NCBI RefSeq assembly: GCF_000264055.1
Contig: NZ_AJXL01000030.1
Location: 1 to 38,512, forward strand
Direction of reading: 5' to 3'
Length of the DNA: 38,512 bases
From: Flavobacterium sp. ACAM 123
Lineage (GTDB): Bacteria; Bacteroidota; Bacteroidia; Flavobacteriales; Flavobacteriaceae
The translations under genes and the position numbers were made by a program. Shown piece by piece: positions 7,307 to 17,429 of this stretch (positions within the stretch are counted from its first letter, which is position 1; the number at the start of each line of letters is the position of its first letter). Under the pieces are notes generated by a model. It had not been told where the DNA came from, made no database searches, and was given only the letters and a program-made list of their open reading frames with translations.

Positions 7307-8695
7307 TTATGGTTTTTTAGCAATTTGAGCCATTAACTCGGCTTCTGCTACTAATTTACCATTAGCATAAGCGTTCGCTTGCATATGACAAATTCCTCTT
7401 CGTATCGGTGTAATTAAATCACATTTAAAAATCAAGGTATCACCAGGTAATACTTTTTGTTTGAACTTAACATTATCAATTTTCATGAAATAAGTCAGAT
7501 AATTTTCTGGATCTGGAACGGTACTTAGTACTAATATTCCTCCTGTTTGTGCCATTGCTTCCACAATTATAACTCCTGGCATTACAGGTGCTTCGGGGAA
7601 ATGACCAACGAAGAAATTTTCATTCATTGTAACATTTTTCATTCCTACAACATGACTGTCTGACATTTCGATAATTCTATCGATAAATAAAAAGGGAGGT
7701 CTATGAGGAAGAACAGACATAATTTTATGAATATCCATCAGCGGCTCCTGATTTAAATCAAAAACAGGAACATAATTACGCTGTTCTATTTTTATAATTT
7801 TAGCCATCTTTTTAGCAAATTGTGTGTTTACAAAATGACCTGGCTTATTAGCAATAACTTTACCTTGTATTTTTGTTCCAATTAAAGCCAAATCACCTAC
7901 TACGTCAAGTAGTTTGTGTCTTGCAGCTTCATTAGGATAATGCAACGTAAGGTTGTCTAATATCCCGTTTGGTTTTACATTAATTGTGTCTTTCCCAAAA
8001 GCAACTTTCAAATTCTTCATTGTACTCTCAGATATTTCTTTATCTACATATACAATTGCATTATTCAAATCGCCTCCTTTTATCAAACCATCTTCTAGCA
8101 ACGACTCTAATTCATGCAAAAAACTGAATGTTCTGGATTCAGAGATTTCTTTTTTAAATTCAGAAATATCTTTTATTGTGGCATTTTGCGTGCCTAAAAT
8201 TTTTGTACCAAAATCTACCATGGCAGTAACGCAATAATGATCACTTGGCATGATTAAAATTTCGCTTCCGCTTTCCTCGTCCGTAAATGAAATGATTTCC
8301 TTTACCACATAAATATTTCGCTTTGTATTTTGTTCTTCGATGCCCGCTTTTTCAAGCGCTTCAACAAAATATTTAGACGAACCATCCATTATAGGCAGCT
8401 CTGAAGTATTTAGTTCTATGATGACATTGTCTAAATCACAACCCACTAAGGCCGCTAGCACATGTTCTGGGGTTTGTATTTTTACTCCTAGCTTTTCTAA
8501 ATTGGTTCCTCGTTGTGTATTTACTACATAATTAGCATCTGCCTCAACAACAGGATGTCCTTCTAAATCTACTCTGACAAAAGTAAAACCATTATTTGAT
8601 GGAGCAGGTTTGAAAGTCATTAAAACTTCCTTACCCGTATGCAATCCAACTCCTGTTAGCGAGATTTCTGTCTTTATAGTCTTCTGTTTAACCAT
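7307..8695 (-). CDS. lpxC-fabZ: Bifunctional LpxC-FabZ: UDP-3-O-acyl-N-acetylglucosamine deacetylase / 3-hydroxyacyl-ACP dehydratase
   Basis: One 462-residue protein joins two enzymes. Residues 1 to about 305 are LpxC, the zinc deacetylase that commits UDP-acyl-GlcNAc to lipid A. Its zinc ligands appear in TPEHVLAAL and in [14 protein letters not shown]. Residues from about 320 are FabZ, with [13 protein letters not shown] (active His), [20 protein letters not shown] (active Glu) and a C-terminal hot-dog fold. The fusion is typical of Bacteroidetes. It overlaps lpxD upstream by eight bases, which implies translational coupling. FabZ also serves fatty acid elongation, so the fusion ties membrane lipid supply to lipid A. 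Confidence 0.97.
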   Translation of the reverse strand: MVKQKTIKTEISLTGVGLHTGKEVLMTFKPAPSNNGFTFVRVDLEGHPVVEADANYVVNTQRGTNLEKLGVKIQTPEHVLAALVGCDLDNVIIELNTSELPIMDGSSKYFVEALEKAGIEEQNTKRNIYVVKEIISFTDEESGSEILIMPSDHYCVTAMVDFGTKILGTQNATIKDISEFKKEISESRTFSFLHELESLLEDGLIKGGDLNNAIVYVDKEISESTMKNLKVAFGKDTINVKPNGILDNLTLHYPNEAARHKLLDVVGDLALIGTKIQGKVIANKPGHFVNTQFAKKMAKIIKIEQRNYVPVFDLNQEPLMDIHKIMSVLPHRPPFLFIDRIIEMSDSHVVGMKNVTMNENFFVGHFPEAPVMPGVIIVEAMAQTGGILVLSTVPDPENYLTYFMKIDNVKFKQKVLPGDTLIFKCDLITPIRRGICHMQANAYANGKLVAEAELMAQIAKKP

Positions 8696-9737
8696 TATTC
8701 CCGTTTTTTTGGTTTAATATTTGTTTTTTTAATTCTTCTAATTCTGCGACTATTTTCGGTAAGTTCTTAAAGTGTACATACGACTTACTAAAATCGTTAT
8801 AGCCAAATGTTGGACTTCCCTGTAATATTTCATTATCCTTGATGTTTCTTCCTACTCCGGACTGCGCTTGAATTCGAACATTATCTCCTATTGTCAAATG
8901 TCCTGCAATTCCTACCTGACCACCAATCATTCCGTTTTTACCAAGCTTAGTCGAACCTGCAATGCCAGTTTGAGCGGCAATTACGGTATTTTCCCCTATT
9001 TCAACATTATGGCCAACCTGAATTTGGTTGTCAAGTTTTACTCCTTTCCTTATAATCGTGGATCCCATTGTAGCCCTATCGATCGTAGTACAAGCACCAA
9101 TATCGACGTCATCTTCTATAATAACATTCCCTATTTGCGGAATCTTTTTGAAGGTTCCATCAGGATTTGGCGCAAAGCCAAAACCATCTGCACCTATAAC
9201 TGAACCAGAATGTATGGCACAATTATTTCCGATTATCGTTTGCTCATAAATTTTGGTCCCAGCAAAAATAGTTACATTGTCTCCAATCACAACATTGTCC
9301 CCGATGAAACAATTGGGATAAATTTGAACATTATTACCTAAAACTACATTCAATCCTATATAACTGAAACTGCCTAAATAAAGGTTATTACCATATTTAG
9401 CATTCTCAGCTATAACGGAGGGTTGCTCTATTCCACTTTTGTTTCCTTTCGCCTGATCATAAAACTCTAATAATTTAGAAAACGCTAAATAAGCATCCTC
9501 TACTTTTATCAGGGTCGTTTTTAATTCTGATTCCGGCATAAAGCTTTTATTTACAATCGTGATTGTAGCTTCGGTACTATAGATAAAGTTGTTGTATTTT
9601 GGGTTTGATAAAAAAGTCAGTGAACCTTCTTTTCCCTCTTCAATCTTAGATAACACATGTACTTCAGCATTGGGATTCCCAATAACTTCACCTTCTAATA
9701 TACCCGCTATTTGTTCTGCTGTAAATTTCATTGCCAC
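8688..9737 (-). CDS. lpxD: UDP-3-O-(3-hydroxymyristoyl)glucosamine N-acyltransferase LpxD
   Basis: LpxD N-acylates the LpxC product. The 349-residue protein has the N-terminal uridine-binding domain ([20 protein letters not shown]) and a long hexapeptide-repeat helix. It contains the diagnostic [39 protein letters not shown] with the catalytic His, and [10 protein letters not shown]. The ORF opens MAMKF; the second Met, two codons in, is an equally good start. It is the first lipid A gene after the HD protein, 21 bases downstream of it, and overlaps lpxC-fabZ. Confidence 0.95.
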   Translation of the reverse strand: MAMKFTAEQIAGILEGEVIGNPNAEVHVLSKIEEGKEGSLTFLSNPKYNNFIYSTEATITIVNKSFMPESELKTTLIKVEDAYLAFSKLLEFYDQAKGNKSGIEQPSVIAENAKYGNNLYLGSFSYIGLNVVLGNNVQIYPNCFIGDNVVIGDNVTIFAGTKIYEQTIIGNNCAIHSGSVIGADGFGFAPNPDGTFKKIPQIGNVIIEDDVDIGACTTIDRATMGSTIIRKGVKLDNQIQVGHNVEIGENTVIAAQTGIAGSTKLGKNGMIGGQVGIAGHLTIGDNVRIQAQSGVGRNIKDNEILQGSPTFGYNDFSKSYVHFKNLPKIVAELEELKKQILNQKNGNNG

Positions 9738-9758
9738 AAAAATATAAAAAAATAGAAT

Positions 9759-11000
9759 TTAAATGTTCATTTCCACAAGTTGTTTTGGGAAACAGATGTA
9801 ATATTTGGTCACGGATTTGGATAATGATTTCAAATTCAATTGGTCAGAAGATTCAATAACATCCTCAACGGTCTTGTCTTTTTTCAATATTCGTATCGGC
9901 TCCGCTTCCTTGCTGTACGCTTGGTTTTTTATTTTTCCTTTGAAAATAAAATAGTTAGCTTCTAATAAACTGATATTATTTTCCAATGCAAAACGTTCTT
10001 TTAAAGGGTTTAAATCTTCAATAGCCACTTTTTCACTGGTTAATTTTATTTTCAATAAATCCCTATTGATAATCATTTTACTCAACGAAGACAATATAAA
10101 ATCACTCTGACGCTGCCATCCTTTTAATGCACTGATGATATCAAAATCATCGAGTTGAGCAAATAAATCTAAAGTCCCCGCATCAAATGTATTCATTGTA
10201 ATCTTATGTTGCAAGAAATACTGCAAAGGCTCACTGCAAGGTAAAACTACTCCTTTCCCTGTTAATTCTTTAGCACGTTTGAGGATTCGGGTCAAAATTA
10301 ATTCGGCCACTAAACTAGTTTTATGCAGATAGGCTTGCCAGTACATTAAGCGCCTGGACATCAAAAATTTCTCAACGGAATAAATGCCTTTTTCTTCGAT
10401 AACCAAAACATCATCCACAACATTCATCATTTGAATCAATCGCTCTGAGTTCACATTCCCTTCGGCCACACCTGAGTAAAAACTGTCGCGTTTCAGGTAA
10501 TCCATGCGATCCATATCCAGTTGACTCGAAATTAGCTGCAACATAAACAGGCGATGATATTCCCCTTTAAAAACCTTTATGGCCAAATCCAACTTTCCAT
10601 CAAATTCAGCGTTTAATTGGTGCATGAACAACAGGGATATTTCCTCATGATGTACATCTTCAACAATGCTTTTTTCCATTGCATGTGAAAAGGGTCCATG
10701 CCCAATATCATGCAATAAAATAGCGATATATAAAGCATTTTCTTCCTCTGTAGAGATGGCTACCCCTTTAAAACGCAATACTACAACCGCTTTCTGCATT
10801 AGATGCATGCAACCTAAAGCATGATGAAAACGCGTATGATTAGCACCTGGATAAACCAAATAAGACAATCCCATCTGCGAAATTCGCCTGAGGCGTTGAA
10901 AATAAGGATGCTGTATTAAATCGTAAATTAAGGCATTGGGGATGGTAATAAATCCATAAATGGGATCATTAAATATTTTTAGCTTATTGATTTGACTCAC
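9759..11000 (-). CDS. HD-domain phosphohydrolase (dGTPase-like superfamily)
   Basis: The HD fold is clear: TRFHHALGCMHL, then LLHDIGHGPFSHAME with the metal-binding HD pair, then DVHHEEIS. Further on, SSQLDMDRMDYLKRDSFYSG is a hallmark of the SAMHD1/dGTPase-like branch. It probably cleaves a nucleotide or related phosphoester in the cytoplasm; the substrate is unknown. The frame is open back to an ATG at 11120, but a TATATTTG promoter box at 11023-11030 lies inside that extension. The GTG at 11000 gives MSQINKLKIFNDPIYGF, which is the natural start (413 residues). It leads the lpxD-lpxC-lpxA gene run. Confidence 0.85.
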   Translation of the reverse strand: MSQINKLKIFNDPIYGFITIPNALIYDLIQHPYFQRLRRISQMGLSYLVYPGANHTRFHHALGCMHLMQKAVVVLRFKGVAISTEEENALYIAILLHDIGHGPFSHAMEKSIVEDVHHEEISLLFMHQLNAEFDGKLDLAIKVFKGEYHRLFMLQLISSQLDMDRMDYLKRDSFYSGVAEGNVNSERLIQMMNVVDDVLVIEEKGIYSVEKFLMSRRLMYWQAYLHKTSLVAELILTRILKRAKELTGKGVVLPCSEPLQYFLQHKITMNTFDAGTLDLFAQLDDFDIISALKGWQRQSDFILSSLSKMIINRDLLKIKLTSEKVAIEDLNPLKERFALENNISLLEANYFIFKGKIKNQAYSKEAEPIRILKKDKTVEDVIESSDQLNLKSLSKSVTKYYICFPKQLVEMNI

Positions 11001-11022
11001 TATACCTTTGTTTTTAGGTCGA

Positions 11023-11030
11023 CAAATATA
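11023..11030 (-). promoter_or_regulatory. Candidate -7 box (TATATTTG) of the HD-lpxD-lpxC-lpxA transcript
   Basis: Minus-strand TATATTTG matches TAnnTTTG. Transcription would start near 11016, about 15 bases before the GTG at 11000, and this decides the start of the HD gene. Confidence 0.6.
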
Positions 11031-11309
11031 GGTAAAATAGATTTTATTAAAGAAAGTGTTTTTACAAGCCTTTGTTACTAGTGAATAGGTCATCTTTTTG
11101 ATACGATTTGTCCGAATCAAGCAATTCCAATAAAATTAATTTTTTTTGGTTCAAATTCTTTCGAACTAATTGTGCTTTTCCCCAAAAAAAATACGGAAAG
11201 CTTAAAAAAGTAGAGGAAATAAATCATTGAGATTTCCGATATTCATTTTGATTCTTTATTTGATATATCACCATTAGCGGCAAGGATTTTAGGAGCGTCG
11301 ATGAAAGGT

Positions 11310-11850
11310 CCTAAGTGCGGTATGCCATCATTAGTGTCAATCTTAATTTCCCTCAATATCAAATGGATGTTAATGTAGAGAAGGCCCAAGAGGCTAATAT
11401 AGCCATATCTGATATCTTTATTACCATGCAAGCTATTATGGTGTGTTATATGCGACGGATTTCAACAAGTTTGGTAAACCAGTACCGTTCGATGATTCAG
11501 GCAAAACCAGAAGACAGTGCAAATCTTGAGTACATAAATAATATCTATATTAATAATATTGATAGTCAATAAGTTGCAATCATTCAGTTTGTAGAGTTTA
11601 AAAGAATGTACGTTCCTAGTTCCTTGTTTAAACAAGTTTAAGCGGTTAATATAAGCAGTAAAACAAATCCTAAACACAGCGCAGGTGATGCTATTAAAGC
11701 GATGCAAAAAGTAGCAGCGCAACATTTATCCAGAACGTAGACCTATGAATTCTCACGAATGACTAGAGAAGAGGTTCTTGAAGGTGATCAGGTCTCTGGT
11801 GTATTTTTATTAAGTTTAGTCTTTGTTTAATTCCTTGCGATGGATGCTAA
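11310..11850 (+). pseudogene. Remnant of an RND (HAE1/AcrB-type) efflux pump
   Basis: Short in-frame blocks match the periplasmic porter region of hydrophobe/amphiphile efflux pumps but lie in different frames. NLNFPQYQMDVNVEKAQEAN and IAISDIFITMQA are followed by YYGVLYATDFNKFGKP in another frame, then MIQAKPEDSANLEYINNIYI. Later come SAGDAIKAMQKVAAQ and FSRMTREEV..GDQVSGVFLL. Stops and frameshifts separate them. Only about 180 of the usual 1,000 or more codons remain; the N-terminus and most membrane segments are gone. No membrane fusion or outer membrane partner gene remains nearby. The gene is dead. Confidence 0.8.
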
Positions 11851-11984
11851 TAATGCATTACAAATAAAAATAGAAGAGGTTGTTAATTCAAAAATGCCAC
11901 AGCGTATGGTATACTTGTTGGCTTTTTGATTTTTTGACAATAACCACACTTTAATATCGCATCATAAAAAAGAACGTGCTTTCT

Positions 11985-13118
11985 TTACAACAACATCAAT
12001 AAATATCCAAAAAGCGCTCCCCCAAGAACGACAAAGGCACTGTTTATTTTCTTGTAATAAAATACAATTACAATACTCAATAGTGCAATTAAAATCGTGC
12101 GCCAGTCCGTGATGGTGTCTTGCCCTAATTCATAACAGATGGATACGATTATTGCGATGGAAGCCACATTTACAGCATCTAGAAATATGGCAAAAGCCTT
12201 CGAGTTTCTCATCTTTTTTACAAGAGGGTTCAAAAGTGCCACAAACGCAAATGACGGCAAAAATATCGCCAACGTTGAAATGAGCGCACCTGATATTCCA
12301 TTGATTTGATAACCTACAAAAGTAACAGAGGAGAAAACAGGTCCTGGCGTAAATTGTCCCACAGCAATAGCATCAATAAGTTCGGTTCGTGTCAGCAAGC
12401 CTTTGGTCACCAATTCGGCATCCAAAAAAGCAAAAAGCACATAGCCACTTCCATATAGGATTGCCCCTATTTTTAAGAAAATCAGAAATAAATTAAAGTT
12501 CGTGGGTGCCAATACAGCCATTTTAGAAACCGGAAACAGCAATAGCGGACTCCAGGTGTTCCCCATTGTATCCGAGTTTTTATTGGTCAATGAATTCCAA
12601 AATAACGCTAAAAATCCGGCGCCAAAAAGAAGCGCAATTTCATTGAACTGCAACAGCGAAAGCAGTAAAACAATGATACCTATCATCGCTAACCGAACTG
12701 TTTTTATGGATTTTTTTGCAAGTGGAAAAATAGCACCCAGAATGATGGCGATGATGGCGGGTTTTATACCATACAAAAAAGGTTGGATTTCAGGAAGTTG
12801 CCCGTAATCTTTATAAAGCCAAGCAAAAATTCCCGTTAGTAAAACAGCTGGGACGATAAAACAGACGCCGGCAACAACAAGCCCTTTCCACCCTGCCCTT
12901 TCATGACCAATATGAATAGCCATTTCGGTACTGTTAGGACCTGGAATCAAATTAGTGGCGCCTATTAAATCTAAGAAATGTTGTTCCTCAAGCCACTTTT
13001 TTTTCACCACTACCTCGTCTCGCATCATCGAAATGTGCGCGGCTGGACCTCCAAAACCTATAAATCCTAATTTTAAAAAAAGTGCGGCCACTTCCTTTAA
13101 TTTTTGCTTTTCATCCAT
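11985..13118 (-). CDS. chrA: Chromate efflux transporter, CHR family (ChrA)
   Basis: This inner-membrane protein of 377 residues has the two homologous halves of long-form CHR proteins. Half one has LGFIGFGGPAAHISMM and GPNSTEMAIHIGHERAG; half two has GAILYGSGYVLFAFL and GQFTPGPVFSSVTFVGYQ. Family members export chromate, probably driven by the proton gradient, though many are uncharacterised and may carry other anions. The open frame is intact, in contrast with the wrecked genes on both sides, which suggests it is still selected. No chrB-type regulator is seen. Confidence 0.88.
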   Translation of the reverse strand: MDEKQKLKEVAALFLKLGFIGFGGPAAHISMMRDEVVVKKKWLEEQHFLDLIGATNLIPGPNSTEMAIHIGHERAGWKGLVVAGVCFIVPAVLLTGIFAWLYKDYGQLPEIQPFLYGIKPAIIAIILGAIFPLAKKSIKTVRLAMIGIIVLLLSLLQFNEIALLFGAGFLALFWNSLTNKNSDTMGNTWSPLLLFPVSKMAVLAPTNFNLFLIFLKIGAILYGSGYVLFAFLDAELVTKGLLTRTELIDAIAVGQFTPGPVFSSVTFVGYQINGISGALISTLAIFLPSFAFVALLNPLVKKMRNSKAFAIFLDAVNVASIAIIVSICYELGQDTITDWRTILIALLSIVIVFYYKKINSAFVVLGGALFGYLLMLL

Positions 13119-13160
13119 TCCGATCGCTCGATTGCTATTTTACTTTGAGGAGCCAAGTTA

Positions 13161-13709
13161 CTACTTTTTGAGTTGAACTGGAGTCCAAATTTCCTCTTCA
13201 AATTTAAGGTTATCATTTTTGTATTTATCACCTAATATTTCAAAATGAGGCCGATGATCTAAAACATACTTAGAGCTCGGTAGCCAAGTAGCAAAAATAC
13301 ATGCAAACGCTGCAAGATCTCTTTTCATATCCCATTTGTAATTAAAAACAGCATAAAGACCACTGTTGATTGCTTGAATTCAATTAATAAATGCGAAAGT
13401 CAGGAATCGCCACGGCTGTCCAATACTAAAACTGTGCAACGCAATTAAAATCATCATAAAAGCCCGGACTAAACAATTGTACCATGTAATAATCTGTTCC
13501 AATGTATCCACCATTGTAACTAAATATTGTTTAATTCGATACGATTATTGATAGAAGCGTACTGTTACAAAGGACTAGATTTCGCTAGCTACTTATAATT
13601 GTGCGGATATTGATCTGTCATATTCTCTCGCTTTATATTCTTTATAGGACATCGTCATTCGCATTCCTATTATTTTTTTCTCTGGAAATATTGCTATTCT
13701 TGGGATCAT
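13161..13709 (-). pseudogene. Remnant of a GyrI-like / AraC effector-binding domain protein
   Basis: Pieces in several minus-strand frames rebuild one GyrI-like protein of about 180 codons. The start (ATG at 13709) reads MIPRIAIFPEKKIIGMRMTM. The middle gives GGYIGTDYYMVQLFSPGFYD and then YWTAVAIPDF. The end gives SGLYAVFNYKWDMKRDLAAF, followed by PSSKYVLDHRPHFEILGDKY and EEEIWTPVQLKK with a stop at 13161-13163. Stops and frameshifts separate the pieces. Such domains bind small molecules or act as stand-alone effector proteins. It ends 43 bases upstream of chrA. Confidence 0.75.
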
Positions 13710-13727
13710 TATCTGGTAGTTCAGAAA

Positions 13728-14910
13728 TTAGTATTGTCTATTGACATCCAAAATTCGCAGAAGATTAGTGACTAATATTTTCCTGATGTCGTTTTTAGTT
13801 TGGCCTTTTTCAAGCACTGCTTTTGTGATTAATGGATTAGTCGTAACGTCATCTAACGTTTTGGTGGCACTTGAATACCGTCAAATTCTGATCCTATTCC
13901 TATGTAATCTAAACCTGCGAGTTTAATGATATATTTAATATGTTTAATTACAAAAGCAAAAGGAGCATTAAGAGCTTGTGCCTCTGTATGGTATTTATTG
14001 TATATCATTCCTTCGGCAACATAGCTGTTTTGCCCGATTTAACAATGGAATCTATCTCCGCTTTGTGTTTTTCAAGAAACGGCTCTTCCCTTTTATCTTC
14101 AGTAAGATCCAGAAATCCCCTGTTAAAGTTCACCTGAATGACTCCGCCGTTCTTTGCGATAGCTCTAATTTTGTCGTCTTTGAGATTCCAATGGTGCGCA
14201 CAAAGTGTGTAACGGAACTGTGAGAAGCAATTATAGGGTCCGTCGTGGTAGCGATAACATCACAAAAAAGTCTGCCCGCCCACATGAGAAATACTGACCA
14301 TAATACCCAGTTCATTCCTATGTTGCAAAAGTTTTTATCCAAAACCAGTCAAGCCTTTGTTTTTTAAGTCTTTGGTAAACGTTTCATCAGCAGTGATTGT
14401 TGCGCACGAAGTAGAGTAATTTTAAGTCAGCGTAACATAGCGTACACCTATTTTGTAGAATGCACCCAGTTTATCTAAATCATCTTCGATTTGATAACCG
14501 CGTTCCACGCCTTTTAATGAGCCATTTTGTGCTGTTTCACTATTTTATATTGTGCGACCGTGTTGGCTACTTTTACAATTTTATTTAGATTGTACCGTCC
14601 ACACTGTCTATTTCACGTGCGACAAAATTGTAGGGATTTAGATGATCAACATCATTAAGACAGAAAAAGAGTACACATCAATTCCGCGTTCTTTCCCTTT
14701 TTTAAATCGTTGTGCGTTTTTCTATGCAAGTCTTAATCAATAAGCGTAGTCCCAGTCCATTGTTTACGCTAGGCTATCATTATGTACATCTACAAGGAAG
14801 GATTTACTGTGAATATCTTGATAAGTTTGTACTTCTTTATTCGCTTTTCGCAATCCAAAACAATTCAATCCAATCATCAATACTAAACCTAAATTAATCG
14901 TTTTTTTCAT
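13728..14910 (-). pseudogene. Remnant of a membrane dipeptidase (peptidase family M19)
   Basis: Minus-strand pieces from an ATG at 14910 rebuild a secreted M19 dipeptidase. They start with a signal peptide (MKKTINLGLVLMIGLNCFGL), then SFLVDVHNDSLA (metal-binding HxD), YQIEDDLDKLGAFYKIGVRY, ADETFTKDLKNKGL and ELGIMVSISHVG. Next are DVIATTTDPIIASHSS, KDDKIRAIAKNGGVIQVNFN, AGLDYIGIGSEFDGI, and finally NDIRKILVTNLLRILDVN before the stop at 13728. At least six stops or frameshifts separate them. The order and spacing match a full-length gene of about 390 codons, so it decayed in place rather than by deletion. Confidence 0.85.
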
Positions 14911-15057
14911 ACTTCTGTATCTTAAACTGAATATGATTAGCAGAGACTAAATTTAATTAAAAATTCATTATTGAGCTGTTTCTCCTCCTTTGCAGTCACT
15001 ATAAACGCTTTTTTTACAGAAACAATTGGCATGGTCCCCATATTAATTCTCCTTCTT
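14911..15057 (-). other. Short intergenic stretch with a Cys-rich remnant
   Basis: Between the dipeptidase wreck and the GNAT gene, one minus-strand frame reads GDHANCFCKKSVYSDCKGGE and ends soon after at a stop. It looks like the tail of a Cys-rich protein but has an upstream stop and no clear start. An alternative 34-codon frame starts at an ATG after AGAAGGAG. Neither is convincing as a live gene. Confidence 0.25.
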
Positions 15058-15567
15058 TTAGAACACTAATTTATACAACAATACCTCTTGAGTACCTTGG
15101 GTCAGTTTAATTTTTTTCTCAAAGTGGAGGCCTAATTTTATCAATAATTTTTGAGAGGCGATATTTTTTACTGAAGTTATTCCGCTAATTTCCGTTAAAT
15201 TAAATTCACTGAAAGCGAGCTCTTTTAGGACATTAGCACTTTCAAAACCGTAGCCTTTCTTTTCATATTGCGGAAGAAAAGCAAAGCCAATATCAAAGCC
15301 TTCGAAACCATCTCTATCGTACAGACCGCAGCCGCCTATTTTTGCTCCGTCAAATTTTCTGGTGACGGTATAATTCCCAAAACCAAGTCTTTCGATTTGA
15401 GGTGTCATCTTATTCGAGATATATGCAGCAGCATCTTCACTGGTTTTTAAATTGCGATCCCCGATAAACTCAATCCATTTTGGACTGTTGAAGAGTACTA
15501 AAATAAATTCGGCATCTTCCGTAGTAGTTGGTGTCAGAAATAACCGTTCTGTTTCAAATGTTTTCAA
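15058..15567 (-). CDS. GNAT-family N-acetyltransferase (RimJ/RimL-like)
   Basis: The 169-residue protein begins KTFETERLFLTPTTTEDAEF and has EFIGDRNLKTSEDAAAYI, GGCGLYDRDGFEGFDIGFAF, then YEKKGYGFESANVLKELAF and SVKNIASQKLLIKLGLHFEK. These are the RimJ/RimL-type acetyltransferase marks, with acetyl-CoA binding at the EKKGYGFE turn. It may acetylate a protein N-terminus or a small molecule; the substrate is not predictable. It is a single gene at the edge of the pseudogene zone. Confidence 0.88.
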   Translation of the reverse strand: MKTFETERLFLTPTTTEDAEFILVLFNSPKWIEFIGDRNLKTSEDAAAYISNKMTPQIERLGFGNYTVTRKFDGAKIGGCGLYDRDGFEGFDIGFAFLPQYEKKGYGFESANVLKELAFSEFNLTEISGITSVKNIASQKLLIKLGLHFEKKIKLTQGTQEVLLYKLVF

Positions 15568-15769
15568 TTCCTATTACCTTTTAAAATTGGTACTCCTTGT
15601 TTTTATCTAAAAAATTCCTAATTGCTGTTAAACAGAATATTAAAGAGTAAATATAAACAATTTATCTTACAAATAGAATTGTGTTTCTTCCGTCTTTTTT
15701 TTACGACAGCTACAAGCCACGATTGTACAGCTGCTGCAAAAGAGTTTCAACTGTGCTAATATAAAAAAC
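15568..15769. other. Intergenic region without a recognised gene
   Basis: AT-rich sequence between the GNAT and serine hydrolase genes. No promoter box, hairpin or coding remnant is convincing. Confidence 0.4.
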
Positions 15770-17083
15770 TTACTTCTTTATCAAAACATTTTTTGTTCCG
15801 CCTTGAATAATGGTCATTTGATTCGCTGTTGGATTAAATTCTAACGTAATTCCAGCAGCTTTAAATTCGAATGTGTCATTTTTAATGGCTTCCAGCGGAA
15901 AAGCACCTTGTCCCGTTGCTTGTGCCATCAATTTCGTATTATCCTTTGTAACTGTTATTGCCAATGGAAACGTAGCACTTGCATAAACTCCTAAATAAGT
16001 GTCTAAATCTTCTGTTTTGAGGTCTAAAGTGTTAAACGTGGGAATTTCAAATTTTCTATTGTAGTAGCTCGATAAAATCGCAATCACGATATCATTATTT
16101 CCATAATTCATACCGTTTGAAGTAATGGCAACACTCAGTTTACTTTCGGGGAAATAAGACAATGCCGAACGAAATCCATCGATTCCTCCAGTATGTCCAT
16201 AGCCGATTTTATCATAAAACGGCACTTGAAAAATTCCCATTCCGTATTTATCCTGGATTGTTTTCATTTGTTCCAATGAAGCTGCAGCAATCAATTTTCC
16301 GGCGAATAACGCGTCAATAAACTGAGTTAAATCGGTTGGAGTAGAAACCATCCCTCCAGCTCCCATTGGAATTGAGGTATCCGTTTCGGTTTCTTTATTC
16401 CATTTTTCTGTATAGCTGTAGGAATTAGATTCGTTGTTAGCGGTACTTATTTTACCGCCAAAATAGGTGTTTTTTAACCCTAATGGCTTTGCTATTTTAG
16501 TTTGTACTAATGCCGCATACGACTGTTTGTAGACTTCCTCCAGAATATAACTCAACAACACATAATTAGAATTGCTGTACTCTCCTTTGCTATTGGGTTC
16601 AAGAACACTTTTGCCTTTGGCAATAATACCCACCATTTCTTTGGCGGTTTTAGGGACTGCGCTATAGGACGCATATTCATCAGCGCTGGTAAAATTATAA
16701 ATTCCGCTGCGGTGGTTCAATAAATTGCTGATCGTAATTTTAGACGCATTTTCAATAGTTGGAAAATAGCTTTCAATAGTTTGATTCAGACTTAGTTTCT
16801 TTTCTTCGATGGCTTTAAAAACTAAAACCGAAGTAAACATTTTAGAGATGGAACCAATTCTATATTTGGTAGAAACTGTTGCTTTTTTATTGCTTTCGAC
16901 ATCTTCCTTTCCTATGGCATTCGTATAAATAATTTTCCCGTTTTCTGATACTGCAACGCTTCCCATATATTTATCTTTGGTTTCCAGAACCTGAAACAGA
17001 CTGTCAATTTTGGCTTTATTGAAGTTTTGAGAAAATGTAGGTACCGTAACAAGTACTACTAAAAAGACAAGGATTTTTTTCAT
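15770..17083 (-). CDS. Secreted serine hydrolase of the class C beta-lactamase / D-alanyl-D-alanine carboxypeptidase family
   Basis: The ATG at 17083 gives a signal peptide (MKKILVFLVVLVTVPTFSQ) and a mature protein exported to the periplasm or beyond. The catalytic SxxK is SISK at residues 78-81. The YxN-type motif is in GEYSNSNYVLLSYILEEVY, and the third motif is GHTGGIDGFRS. The C-terminal 100 residues form an extra beta domain (DTYLGVYAS...FPLAITVTKDNTKL). Such proteins act on D-amino acid peptides or esters; true beta-lactamase activity is not implied. The frame extends 16 codons upstream to 17131, but that part lacks the signal sequence and was left out. Confidence 0.9.
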   Translation of the reverse strand: MKKILVFLVVLVTVPTFSQNFNKAKIDSLFQVLETKDKYMGSVAVSENGKIIYTNAIGKEDVESNKKATVSTKYRIGSISKMFTSVLVFKAIEEKKLSLNQTIESYFPTIENASKITISNLLNHRSGIYNFTSADEYASYSAVPKTAKEMVGIIAKGKSVLEPNSKGEYSNSNYVLLSYILEEVYKQSYAALVQTKIAKPLGLKNTYFGGKISTANNESNSYSYTEKWNKETETDTSIPMGAGGMVSTPTDLTQFIDALFAGKLIAAASLEQMKTIQDKYGMGIFQVPFYDKIGYGHTGGIDGFRSALSYFPESKLSVAITSNGMNYGNNDIVIAILSSYYNRKFEIPTFNTLDLKTEDLDTYLGVYASATFPLAITVTKDNTKLMAQATGQGAFPLEAIKNDTFEFKAAGITLEFNPTANQMTIIQGGTKNVLIKK

Positions 17084-17162
17084 TTTGGATAGATTTTGAT
17101 GTTTTGCTAGAATCAAGATTTCAATTGACATTCTTTGTGGCAGCAGTGGCCGTTTCCCTTAT

Positions 17163-17372
17163 TTATTGCTCCGTACTTTTTTCAGCTTTTTTGATGTCCC
17201 AATACGATTTCATGAACAATACTGCTATTGCCAATCGAAACACTCGATACAACCAAATATTAACCTCCCAAAAGAATAGTTCGTGCGTCGCTCCGGTATC
17301 AAATAAGGAATCGATAAAGGATATTAAAAATAAAATAGCAAATGCTAAGTAAACGTTTTTGTGCATTCTCAT
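17163..17372 (-). CDS. Small two-helix membrane protein, unknown function
   Basis: The 69-residue protein has a hydrophobic helix near residues 6-24 (VYLAFAILFLISFIDSLF) and a second at about 38-58 (IWLYRVFRLAIAVLFMKSYW), with a short charged tail. It starts MRMHKN; the third residue Met is another possible start. It lies upstream of the serine hydrolase on the same strand with about 80 bases between, so the two could share a transcript. No family is recognised. Confidence 0.5.
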   Translation of the reverse strand: MRMHKNVYLAFAILFLISFIDSLFDTGATHELFFWEVNIWLYRVFRLAIAVLFMKSYWDIKKAEKSTEQ

Positions 17373-17429
17373 AAAAAATTAGTTTGATATAATTGTATTG
17401 TTTTTATTAATAAGCTGTTTATTACTGCT

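Noticed and set aside
11243..11725. Two minus-strand frames across the RND remnant
   Set aside because: The plus strand carries the recognisable pump sequence in pieces; the minus frames match nothing.
14712..14897. 61-codon plus-strand frame
   Set aside because: It overlaps the N-terminal part of the M19 dipeptidase wreck on the other strand, which has a signal peptide and the HxD motif.
11985..15060. Genomic island bounded by attachment sites
   Set aside because: No integrase, tRNA or direct repeats were found; the region looks like decay in place.
15770..17083. Calling the serine hydrolase a beta-lactamase resistance gene
   Set aside because: The SxxK, YxN and HxG set is shared by many peptidases and esterases; resistance is not supported.
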